DNA of 64,000 nt from Acanthaster planci (Eukaryota > Echinodermata > Asteroidea > Valvatida > Acanthasteridae), in the NCBI RefSeq assembly GCF_001949145.1, contig NW_019091685.1, forward strand, positions 65,527-129,526. Direction: 5' to 3'. Of the stretch, positions 20,795-31,599 are shown piece by piece (the stretch's first letter is position 1; every line of letters begins with the position of its first letter). A program made the position numbers and the translations under genes. Below the pieces are notes generated by a model. The model was given only the letters and a program-made list of their open reading frames with translations, was not told where the DNA came from and made no database searches.

Positions 20795-21310
20795 AGTGTG
20801 TGTATGTGTGCAGGCGTGCCATACATAGTGTGGACCCCTGCACAAACGAAGTCCTCACAACGTAGGGTGCGATGGCGTAGTGTGGACTCACACACGTCCT
20901 CACAATGTTCCCCCTCTCTGAAAAACAGTTTCAGAGGCATTTTGGGGTCAAGGTTATCTGTGACAAAATGAAGATGTACGGTTCAGGAAATCACCATCAA
21001 AAGTCCTACTCGAAGGAGTTATCCTAGTTAGAGAAAAAGGAGCATTTTCCTCAAGTTTCCTTAAGCACAGGAGAACAAAGGAAAGTCCACACTTTGTATG
21101 TAAAACAGGTATGGGTGTGCGTGAGTTTGTTTCTCTGCATTCAATTGGTTACCCTGAACAATAGAGGACAATAAGGTCCCCGATTGACAGAGGGTCCCCG
21201 ATTGACAACTGTGTACAAAACATATAGGTGGTCTTCTAAAAAAGTTAAAGTACAAACAAAAGAGGAACAAAAGGGGGTCCCCAGTTGCACGCAAATACAC
21301 ACTGCAATAA
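20795..21310 (+). repeat. Dispersed repeat family A, copy 3 (interrupted)
   Basis: The 5' part at 20795-20900 (GTGTGCAGGCGTGCCATACA, GGGTGCGATGGCGTAGTGTG) is separated by about 200 unrelated bases from the 3' part at 21120-21310 (ACCCTGAACAATAGAGGACA, ACAAAACATATAGGTGGTCT). CCCCGATTGACA is duplicated within it. Confidence 0.65.
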
Positions 21311-21384
21311 TGTGTGTGAGTGTATGCGTCTATACATTGCAGTAATGAAGTTGTAGTTAGCACTGCACTCCCTACAGTCAACTG

Positions 21385-23700
21385 CTGCCGCTGGCTAGCC
21401 CGTCTCAGGGCAGAAAGGGAGCCAAAAGCGCAAGTCTCCCCTGCCACGACATAGCCTCTCCAAGACAAAAGGAGCATGGATCCGCTTACACGTTTTTTTC
21501 TCAGTGGTCGTCCGTAAAATGAAGCTCGACAGGCAGGCGCTGGATTGCCATCAAGTCTTGCTATCTCACCCCTCTTGACTCCTTGCCGCATAGTGGCAAT
21601 GAACGTATCGTGGTGCTTCCAACAGAAGGTCAAATTCAAAACCACCTGGATGCACACCTTGACAGCGCCTATGTCACTAATAGCGCATATGCGCCAACCA
21701 TGACCTATACAGACGAAATGAAGGAACAGTTCTATGAATAACCCGATCACCTCATCCAAGCTACACCGTATCCCAAATTTGTGGTCCTTGGCGACTTCAA
21801 TGCCCGAATCGGCGAAAGTCACCTAGGACAGACTCCTTGGCCTGCATGGCGTTGGCAATGACAACTAATGACAACTAACCATCACCAACACGTCCTTCCC
21901 AACACGTTCTTCCAACAGAAGGGCAATTTCAAAACCAATCGGATGCACCCGCAATCGGGCCACTGGCATCAGATTGACTTGATAATCCTTCGGCAGCGAG
22001 ATGCCAAGGAAATATACATAACTCGCACTATAAGGGAACGACGTATCTCTCTTATCACAACCTGCTAAGATCTCCAGTTGCACCCTCCTTCAAGCCCCCA
22101 AGTCGGAGAATTAGAAAGATTCCGGTAAGGAAGCTCGGCATTACCAAACTGTCTGCTTCCGAGGTCAGAGACTGTTTACGTTAGAAAATTACAACCGATC
22201 TCCTCGACTTCTCCGTCAACCAGACAGAGACTGTTGACAAGGTGAGATCCTCGGAGTGGGTTAGATTCTTGGACATGTGACCACCAACTGTCGTACGAGG
22301 CACGTTGCTGACAACATCCTCCCTGAGAGCCAGTGTGGGTTTCGTATTTTGCACGGCAACACGGCACGATGTTTCCCCCAGGCAAGTTCAAGACAAGTAC
22401 AGGGAACAAAACATGGACCTTTTCGCTGTGTTTGTAGATCTCACCAAAGCCTTTAATTCTATCGGGAGGGAAGGGCTATGGAAGATCCTTGCCAACGTTG
22501 GCTGCAAGACAAGATCTATCTGCTCGTTTCATGACGGTATGGCCGGTCGGGTAGTGGAAGACGGCGCCATGTCCGAACAGTTCCCAGTCATTAATGGCAC
22601 TAAACAGGGCTTGCTGCGTTCTGGCCCCTCTGCTTTTTAGCATTGTGTTCTCCGCCACGCTCCATGACGCTTTCAAGGACTGTAACAGAGGAGTGCAGAT
22701 CAGGTTTTGTGCGGATGACAGTGTGTTCAGCCTCCTGATGTTGAAGGCCAAGACCAAGATGTTGTGGATAATGTTGCAGGATCTAGTCTTTGCAGATGAT
22801 TGCTCACATCCTTGAAGACGCGTAATTCATCGTGGATCAGTTTGCCACGCCTTTCGTTCGATACGGGTTAACTAACAAGAAGACGGAATTGCTTTATCAG
22901 CCACGGCCGGGCACATTGCCTGCAACTGTGTCATCACCATATGCAACAAACAACTCAAAGCTGTAGATAAATTCTGCTATTTTGGTGGGATTGTCTGGCA
23001 GAATGCCAAGGTTGACGATGAGATCACGGCTCGCATCAGGAAAGCTAGTGCTTCCTACGGAGAACTTGAACACCACCTCTAGTCCAAGTGCGGTATCAGA
23101 CTCAGCACCAAAATCAAAGTCTCTATCGCACTGTTGCCCTAGTCACGCTGCTTTACGGCTGCGAGTTGTGGACAACGAATCGATCCCACCTGCGGAAGAT
23201 CGAACAATTTTACGTGCGCTACCTACAAAAACTGTGTTGTCACCTGGCAAGACAGGTTTCAAACACCGAGATCGAATTTCAAACACCGAGATCCTCAGGG
23301 GTTGCAACAACACCAGTGTCGAGTTTTTCATCAAACGCGCGCCGGGCCAGCCATGTCGTGCGCAGGGGAGATGAACGCATTCCCAAGGCGCTCTTCTTCG
23401 GTGAGCTATGCGAGGGACCACGATCCCAAGGTGGACAGCACAAACAATATACCCTGAAGTCAACCCTCATGTCGTTCTGATTTAATTCGGAAAAGTGGGA
23501 GTCAGAGTCCAAGAACCGGTCTTATTGGCGTAAGATCTGCCATGAAGGCCTCACACACTTCGAGAACAACAGGACAGCCCACCTGTAGGCGCGACGTGAA
23601 GCGCGACATGCTGTTGCCTATCGTCGGCCCCCTTCATCACCAGGGTCGCAAAATCAACATGTCTGCCCGGACTCTGCCAAGATCTACGCTTTGGGCATAG
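21385..23700 (+). mobile_element. Non-LTR retrotransposon (LINE), decayed
   Basis: Several frames with stops and frameshifts, in correct order. Endonuclease about 21400-22080: SAYAPTMTYTDEMKEQFYE, VVLGDFNARIGESH, then FFQQKGNFKTNRMHPQSGHW followed by HQIDLIILRQRDAKE. Reverse transcriptase about 22330-22830: FAVFVDLTKAFNSIGREGLW, SICSFHDGMAG, PVINGTKQG, then a FADD-type box (QDLVFADDCSHP). C-terminal part 22860-23480: FGGIVWQNAKVDDEITARIR, LLYGCELWTTNRSHLRKIEQ. This is the endonuclease-plus-RT family common in invertebrate deuterostomes and fish. A second FQQKVKFKTTWMHT piece near 21620 hints at an internal rearrangement. Copy is dead. Confidence 0.85.
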
Positions 23701-26700
23701 GACTGGTTAGTTATCGTAGACACAAACCCCCACCTACGTAGCAGCATTAGGGAGAGAAGAGATTAGTTGATGAGGACGACTAAGCAGTCCAAAACCCGAT
23801 GAGAGCTCGTGAAACACGTCGTGTATTCTGAAAAGTAGCCCATCCTCACACACCATAAGTGCGATATGGCCATATTTATGCAAATGTCACATTTACTCCA
23901 AATTCAGTTTGAAATGATGAAAATTAAATATATAACATTTATAAAATGAAAATGAAGTAGGAAATAACTGAAACTATCAGATGCTTTAAGTTTGGGCTCC
24001 GAAGCGAGAGTTTAGATTAGTTAGTTAGTTTCTTAACACACCTGCATACTTAATTCTTCTGTTTCCCGAGCTTGTTGGAGGCATTAAGATGCTGACTCAA
24101 ATTCCTTAATCTTTTGAAATGAAGTGAGACGTCAATATAAAATTTAGATGAGATTTTTCGACCATTTTATATCATATATAAGGGTACAGCGGCATTATTT
24201 GTTAATTTATTGCAGGTTTTCTTTACCATTGTCGAAGCAGCAGTGTATTCAGCTGTTGGCTTTGGGGCGGGATTCAAAAAATAATGCGGCTTTGGGGCTC
24301 ATTCAACATGATGTTGGGGAGAAAAAATGTACTAAAAGCTTGCCAGTCCCAGCATCCTGGCTTTTATTTGCTGGTGTTGTTTTCTTGGGGTTTGGGTTCT
24401 AACACTGTTAAAGAAAATATTATTATTTTTCTTTGTTGAAAAAAAAATTGGTCAGGGGGCAAGTTGCCTCCCATACCCCTCCCCTTTATGTATACGCTAC
24501 TGTGGCTAAGGGTAGAAAAAACTCCCATACTCGCTGGGCCAATACACAACTGTAGCAGCCTTGTTAAAATCAGTATTTGTCTTCCACAAAAACCCTAACC
24601 GGGCATCCTACACATTTAAAATCCTTACATCATTTCATTCAACCTTCACCCCAACCCTCATTGTATGTAAAACGAGACAACGGGGTCCATTGAGGTGTAA
24701 AAAGAATTGTTGTTGGAAATAGATCTGACCATAACCGACAGAAACGAATACTAATTCTCTCTGGCCTGGGGCAGTAACACTTAAAATAGCACACACCATT
24801 GCATTTCACAAATAATATATGGAGAAAGCTACCGGATTTCAGTGTGACAGTGACGATAAAACAAAATCAACGTATATGCTGCTTGGCACATTTACAAAAT
24901 TATGAATACACTACATTATTATGAAGGAAGTCCCTTGCATATGGGCCTCACCAAAGGGGTAATGGGCTCTGGTGGGCTGCTGGAAAACCAACAACCACAA
25001 AGCATTTAAAAAGAAATGGGGAAACAAAAATAATATAGAAAGGGATGAAAGTCATTCATTTGCTCTATGAAACTGACCTTGTTTCACTGCGCGTGCTAAT
25101 GGTAATAGTGCTGCCCGTGGAAATTCCCCCTTGGGAAAAAAAAGAACATGGTCTTCACTCCTGGTAGCGCCTATATCCTTGCTGGTTTGATAAAATTTTA
25201 ATCCACCAAGTGCCCACGTTATCATTTCATAATGGAGCCAAATATGCGTGTATCTCTCAACAACCGGCTATCGGTTGATGAGGAGACGAGACTCAACGCC
25301 GGCAATTATTGCCGTAGGCTCATCGCACAACTGCTGCCACTGCATAATGAATGATGATCAAACAACACATGCTACAAGGTAACCATTCTTTTCTACTGAA
25401 AGCAAATTAACATTTGGTAGGACAACTGGCGAAGTATATCCAGGGAGCTTGCATGTATTTTCTCTTCTGTAATTCTGTGTGATGGATATTCACAGAATAT
25501 TGCGGGTCTGCCTGTCAGACAGAATAGCGTATATGAAAGGTCGAATTTGTTGAAAATGTTATCTACATTCATTGATTAGCTGTCCTGGTAGATCATGGAG
25601 GAAAGACACAGAAGTAGTTTGAACTGCCTGGGATATAACATCCAGCCAATTACCGCTTTCTGGCGTGCCTGGTACATATATGTTAATAGCCAGAGCGCAG
25701 TTAAGGCTTGCTACGCACCACCTGTTTCACGACCATAAGCCCCCTTTGTATCCCATGATCATCGCCGCAATTTTTCGCTAGGAATCTGCATTCTGCGGTA
25801 TAGGAAGTTGAATATTCATGCCGTTGTTGGTGCCTGTTGATTTTTATCAACAAAAATGAATTTGATGCTTTAATTAGGCTTTGTACCCAAAGCGTTCATT
25901 TGCCGTTATTGCCCTTATCGAACGCTTTCTTCTGGACTTCTTTTGGTAATAAACAGCCAAGATGTTTATAAGATATTGTGTTTTAATTTGAACATTTTTA
26001 TTACGATATTTAAATAAAAAATGTATTTTGTAGGATCACATGAACACTCCCTGTGATGAAACAGTGCACTTCGTTTTTCGTGAACCTAACTCTCCTGTGG
26101 TGGTCAACATGTTGTTGGCCAGTCTTAGCCAAATGCGTACAGAGACTTTGAACTCTGATGTTTTAAAGTGACAAGTTGAAATTAGAAACGTTGGATGGAT
26201 AATGGAAAAGTGCATCAAAATCTTAAAAAAAAATACTGACGACGGCAAAAGTAAATCTATTGTGAGATATTAATTCTTTCCATTTCCTGGTTTCTGCGAT
26301 AAGTTTTATTTAATTTGCGAAGAAAGCACTGCAAATATTCCTACGATGTTACTGGCCCCACTTATCTGGCTAAGCTGCAGGCAGTAATCAGGGATTTGGG
26401 GAATTTCACTATTGCTCCTTTGAGAGAGCGGCGATGATCATCGAGCAATTTGATGTGCCAGAGTTGTAACTCCTCCCGTGTCATTCCTCCATGCACAGAC
26501 CAAGTGTTAAGCCAACCAACGTTACGAAACACATACTATGTCTTCTCGTGTCCTGTCAAACCCCGTGTAGCAATTCACTTTTGTAATACATTGACAAAAA
26601 ATGCCAAAGTTACAATTTAATAAGGGGGGGTTGACACTGCAACTAGGCGGAATTGAGTTATGTCAGCTGAAGTTTCGTGTAAATTTAAATAATCCCCCTC

Positions 26701-26950
26701 CCCAGAAAATGGATTAATATCAATCTATGCTGGTAAATATAACACCTAGAACCGTAACTGCGGTTTGGAGGAGATAAAGCCGGTGTGGTCAATAATGTCG
26801 CACACCGCTTAACTTGCATCAGTGGATAGCAAGCTCGCCGCGCCGAGATGCCGCGCCGTTGGACCTCATTTCCATCTCGCCTGCAGGATTTCGCCCAGCC
26901 CAATAAACGAGCCTACCGGGATACGCAGGAAAAGAAGCAGGAACAGCAGC
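23700..26950. other. Intergenic, no gene seen
   Basis: AT-rich. 24245-24510 carries repeat family C and ends with GTATACGCTACTG, which resembles an hAT-type terminus (CAGTAGCGTATAC reversed), but no matching left end or target duplication could be shown. The rest shows only short chance frames. Confidence 0.6.
24245..24410. repeat. Repeat family C, second copy
   Basis: Partner of the copy at 19.4-19.53 kb; same orientation. Shared blocks include AATGCGGCTT, ATTCAACA, GATGTTG and GGGTTCT. Slightly longer, with CATCCTGGCTTTTATTTGCT where the first copy has receptor exon 2. Confidence 0.6.
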
Positions 26951-26969
26951 AGTGTAGTGACACTAACGA

Positions 26970-27505
26970 GTAATAGAGGTTGTTACGAGGACGCAAGTCA
27001 TCAGAAGCATTTCGATTAGATACACTGGCTGTCTGAGACGACGTGGTCAACCCGCTGTGCCCCATGACGGGAGATCTTCCCCCTGCCCGCCTAAATGGAT
27101 CGCAAAGCCAGCATTCCACTCCATAGGAGTGGGTGATTTGGTCGCTCTACCACTACCGTTAGTAGGCAGGGTGAGAAAAGGTGGTGCATTCTGGGGAAGT
27201 GCATGACTACCTAGGCGATCTACCTTTATTTGCTCGACTCGTTGGATGCTGATACCTTTCTCCTGGCCTTTAACCGCTTGAAGGTCCTTTGTGATAACGG
27301 AACCAATTTTAGGGGAAGGCGCAACCAAAATGGCGAAGGCGTTCAGTGAGATGGCACCTGAACTGCGCAAGAGGTTTGCAAAAAAACTAGGTCCTTTTCC
27401 AGCTCAGTGGGCCCCCTCTGCACCCCACTTTGGCGGGACTTGGAAGAGGGGGATCCGGTCGGCGGCATCATCCCAGCTGGTGTCTCCCCTGCAGCCAGAA
27501 ACACA
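26970..27505 (+). pseudogene. BEL/Pao LTR-retrotransposon integrase fragment
   Basis: With frame changes the plus strand reads CLRRRGQPAVP, MTGDLPPARLNGSQ, PAFHSIGVGDL, then DTFLLAFNRLKVLCDNGTNF, LGEGATKMAKAFSEMAPELR and PSAPHFGGTWKRGIRSA. These are the consecutive landmarks of a BEL/Pao integrase: linker, first catalytic region, DNGTNF around the second Asp, and the PHFGGxWER C-terminal part. No gag, RT or LTR is visible nearby, so this is an orphan piece of a dead element. Confidence 0.85.
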
Positions 27506-27599
27506 AGGGAAGCCGATGTACTGAAGCCAGTTGGCGAGTTGGGTAGCTACATGACCTAATTACACCTGTTGGAGCTTGTATCATTTGCTGGTAGCTTTG

Positions 27600-27925
27600 C
27601 ACTGTAAAAACTAAAACCCATTATAAACACGTCTTTACATTAATTGTAAACGTAGCAGTTTAAAAGTAACACTTTCTTTATAAATAAATGTGTTTCTGTG
27701 TTCAGAAAGTGATTTTACCCAATAAATGTGTTTTGTGTTTCGTTATTAACACCAAAGACGTGTCGTGTGTAAATTTATTGACAGATCAACACGTATTTGC
27801 TTTTTTAAATGAACACCCCAACGTGTTGAGCTTTAAATCATAAACACCTCAACACGTTCAAAAAGTGTCACCAGGAAGGTGACACTTTATGATCACTTAT
27901 GTTTACATTGTATGGTGACTTCTGG
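27600..27925. repeat. GTGTT-rich repeat family B, copy 2
   Basis: Many AACACGT/ACGTGTT motifs: TAAACACGTC, ATAAATGTGTTTCTGTGTT, CCCCAACGTGTTGAGC, ACACCTCAACACGTTC. A hairpin AAGTGTCACC..GGTGACACTT lies at 27867-27889. It matches 18.6-18.88 kb in inverse orientation. Probably a non-autonomous element; boundaries not found. Confidence 0.55.
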
Positions 27926-28401
27926 ATCACGGAAGAAAACATGGTTATCAACTTCCATCTACCATCAAGTCGAGGAATGAAAAGGCTATCGTTTTCCCGT
28001 CACAGCTAAATCCTTTATCGGGTCACAAAATCGTACACCCATGCGTTGGCACTTAATCTAATTCAGAAGAGAAAGTCAAATAACATTGAGTTATGGAATT
28101 ATTATGCCTGATTTCTTACACCTATCCTTTCTCTGTAAATGTTGCGTAACAACAAAAATGACGTCCAAATAACCGCTAATTCGAACCCTCTTATTACCCT
28201 ATGCGGCAGGAAAGCAAAGAATCCAGGCAAAGACAACATTTATTTAGTTCATGTTCAGCCAGAGCCGTTTATTGTCGGAAAATTCCTGCATCCATAATTG
28301 TTTTTCGATCGTAGCGACTCCGCGAAAAGTTACTTGCTTTTTTTGCAGCCGATAATTAAAATCACATATCTTCGAACTCATTATTTTGGTTTAGACTACC
28401 G

Positions 28402-28850
28402 TTCCGGTCGCTGCGACCCGCGAAAGGTTTTAGACAGAATATTCACGGTTTCCAGTCGCTGCGATCCGCGAAACCTTCCCACACAGCTACAATTTCGCAA
28501 TTCATTTCCGGTCGCTGCGATCTGTGAAATGAACAGCGTTCGACAACAACTCAAGATTCATAATTATTTCCGGTCGTGGCGATCCGCGAAACATAAATGT
28601 GGCGCTTCCATTCTTAACTCGCCTTCCGGTCGCTGCGATCCGCAAAGGCTAAACTCAACGAGTGTGTTTCCAAATCATGCTTCACAAAATCTTTGCGATC
28701 CGCAAAACATGGTAGGCTACGGCTCTATTTTATATATGTGTAACTTGGCTTCCGGTTGCTGCTAGCTGCAAAGGCTTACGTCAACGATTTATTGCAAATC
28801 AGACGTCAAAGCAGGGCTTAGTCTGTTCCCAGTCGATGCGATCTGCGATA
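28402..28850. repeat. Interrupted repeat array, eight units of about 25 bp
   Basis: Core GGTCGCTGCGATCCGC, preceded by TTTCC and followed by GAAA. Units begin near 28402, 28449, 28505, 28567, 28623, 28683, 28749 and 28826, so spacing is 47-77 bp with mostly different sequence between. Units 5-6 and 7-8 share flanking bases (GGCTAAACTCAACGA against GGCTTACGTCAACGA), so at least part grew by tandem duplication of a two-unit block. Looks CRISPR-like but there are no cas genes and the host is an animal. Confidence 0.8.
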
Positions 28851-29910
28851 CATCAGAACAAAGCTGATTATATGTTATTTTGTTATGACGTCCTCAAACT
28901 ACCTATTAAACAAGCCTTTCATGTAAAGGATTGAATCCTGACATGAATTTCTTTCTTTATAAATGAATCATTTGTCGGGATAGCTATTGCCAAGAGCCAA
29001 AAAACTGCAACACTGAGAACCGCTTTGAAAATTAGTTCAGAAAAAGATTTGTCTTAACTGTCGGCCTACACTGCTCGGACAAAAGTGGTCAACCGTGCTC
29101 TGCCTGTATCAATTAGCCAAGGACCACATAGGGCCGTGGGAAAGGACTGTTTCTTCCAGATCCCAATTCTTATACCGTCTTGCGGGCACTAAATTCTTTG
29201 AAGCCTCATGGGCCTCAAAGGAATTAAGGATACATTCTATGACGAATCAAATGATTAAATCTGTAAAAAGAATGACAAGAAACGAATTTGCTTCTCCGAT
29301 TCAACGTTATTCCCGCAGTGAGAGGAAAATGACGACAAATAGGACGGATAAGAATAGTTCTTTTCGTGAATTACAGTGCTCTGAAAGTGAAATCTACAGG
29401 CGTTATTTCGAAGTTGGAATCAACATTTAGTTAGAGTGCCCCCTCATTAAACTTTCATTTGAGCACTTTTAAATGAAAGAAGTGCTAAAATTATCTGGGA
29501 AAACCTATACCATTCCATGTTATTTGTAGTTAATTACACATTTTGATAGACCTTCCTCTTTCCTTTAGAATTTCAGCTTCAATCGCAATATCTCGCAGTA
29601 ACTCCAGGTGTATTTACTTGCATAACCAATGTTGGACACTTAGTTCCTACACATATCATATGCAAACCATTATTCCTATTCCCGCTTACCTTGTCTATAA
29701 ACGATTTTGTCTCACATTGGTTGAGTTCATTGCTGCACAGGCAGGACCCATCCAGTCTCGGTCAGCGTTTCAACCTTCCTTGCAGTGGAATTAAAGTTAT
29801 CAACGTCTTATGCCACAACACGAAATCCACAACAGCATGCTGTGCTAGCCTCTTTCGCCACAGTGGAAATACAGGCTTCTTTCATTCGTGTAAATCAGTG
29901 ATCTAGTTCC

Positions 29911-31566
29911 TATGGTGTACAATTTACGACACTCATTTCTGCCTCTCTCTAGCCTCCTTCCAGGCAACGCAACCAAACGACGTGACGGCACGACGGCTCC
30001 CTTGCGTCGGCCGTTGCGTCGCGACGTCGTATTACTGCCATTATACGTTTGTACACACGCGACGCGTCCCGTGTCACGTCGTGCCGTCGTCCGTCGCGTC
30101 ATGCTGTCTTATACGTCCTTCTTTGTTGCATTTTACCCAGCGTAAACGTCGCTCGTCGCTCCTTCCGTCGCCCGTTGCATCGTCATACGTCCCGTCCTAT
30201 GTCGTGTCGTGCGTCGCGTATTACGTCTTCTGAAGCACAACACGACGTACGACGCGCGTGGGCTATCGCCCTTTGCTTCATTGTGTTTATAGAGGGCGCC
30301 TTCACGGTTTCTTTCAATTCTGTCCCCCGTGGTGGCGTAGTGCATGTCATGAGTAGCAGGCCTTTTTTCTGTTCTTTTTCATGCACTTCGTGTTTTCATT
30401 AATAGTGAGTTATTGAAGACTTTTTTTTCAAAATGTAAAGAGTGTCGCGTTGACCAATTATCTGCATTGTCTCCAGGAAATAAATAACATTAATTAACGT
30501 CAGCCACAACAATATTTTAGCATTTCCTTCTATGATTTTGATCTTTCCAATAATTATTTGAAAAACTATGGTAAGACACAATTCATCAATCATTACTATG
30601 CGCTTGCTAATGTAGCATGCGGATCTGATTACAAATTATGTGCACTGAAAAACATAGTTGCAGAAAAGACACCGTCACAATAGTAATAGGGCCCACAGTG
30701 TTTTTTTTTTTCAGAAGCACGAACTAATATCTTGAATATGCGGTGCTGATGAAGTTAACGAGGAAGACTGAACTGGACAAAGATTGAAGACGGAATATTC
30801 TGGGGGTAGTAATGTAGTGCAGGCTAGGTAGTAATTTCCTAAACCTGTGGTCAAACTTGCGGTCGTACAGTTGTAGACAAATTGCTTGGAGGCGCAGAAG
30901 TATTAGTTGGAAATAGCTGCGATTGACCACAGAGAAGTATCTACAGGGTTACAAATCTATCACAAATGGGATATTCATCAACTGTCTTAACAGAAAATCA
31001 TCGACCGGGTAAGTAAAGAGTGACGAATTATGGGCTTATTATGTGAGAGCAGTTCCTACATACGCAGATTTTCTATTTGCCCTTTTATTATTTTTTTAAA
31101 TAAAGTATGACAGAAACTATTCAAAGCTAAGCGTGGATGAAACATAAAACAAGACAAAAACCTATGCCTGCCACTCAGGGCATGTATTTTGCAAGAGCGG
31201 GAGACGAAACTGAAAGAAAACAGTAAAGGTGTCCTCTATAAAAAAAAATGTAATTAAAAAATGGAGCATAGGGCGACAGCTGACGACGCGTCATGTCGTG
31301 CGTTGTGCCGTGCTTCAGGCAACTTACTACACAACGCGACACACGACGCGACGCACAAAGGTGCGACGCGACGAATGACGTTTAGGCAGAAAAACATTCA
31401 ACAAGGAAAAGACTTAGACAGCACGACGCGATGGGTGACGGTACGACGCGACCCAATTTTGCCGGCTATACAACACCATAAGAAGTCGGTAGTGCATTGT
31501 GTAGTTGTGTCGCCTCGGAAGAGCTTAAGGAGAGGTAGCAACGCGTGTCGTGAATAGTACACCATA
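29911..31566. mobile_element. Foldback-type transposon with long inverted arms
   Basis: Left arm about 29911-30285, right arm about 31259-31566, inverted. Ends: TATGGTGTACAATTTACGAC on the left, and on the right the inverse of TATGGTGTACTATTCACGAC. Matching continues inward through the CGTCG-rich part (CATGCTGTCTTATACGTCCT, TAAACGTC, CTGAAGCACAACACGACG, GGGCTATCGCCCTTTGCTTC all have inverse partners on the right). The spacer of about 970 bp is AT-rich without a transposase. TA at both outer edges could be the target duplication. The family cannot be named. Confidence 0.85.
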
Positions 31567-31599
31567 AGTTCCCGCTTCAAATGCATGGGCGGAGCTACA

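Noticed and set aside
21061-21822. 253-codon minus frame
   Set aside because: Antisense to the LINE endonuclease and to repeat family A.
24239-24496. Full hAT MITE ending GTATACGCTACTG
   Set aside because: Right end is plausible, but the left end CAGTGTATTC does not pair well and no 8-bp duplication is present.
28298-28765. 155-codon plus frame with repeated GRCDP motifs
   Set aside because: The repeated residues come from the interrupted DNA repeat; no domain, and spacing is not a multiple of three throughout.
28402-28850. CRISPR array
   Set aside because: Animal context, no cas genes, degenerate units, variable spacing and partial similarity between spacers.
29982-30402. Overlapping frames rich in Arg and Thr
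   Set aside because: They are translations of the CGTCG-rich arm of the foldback element.
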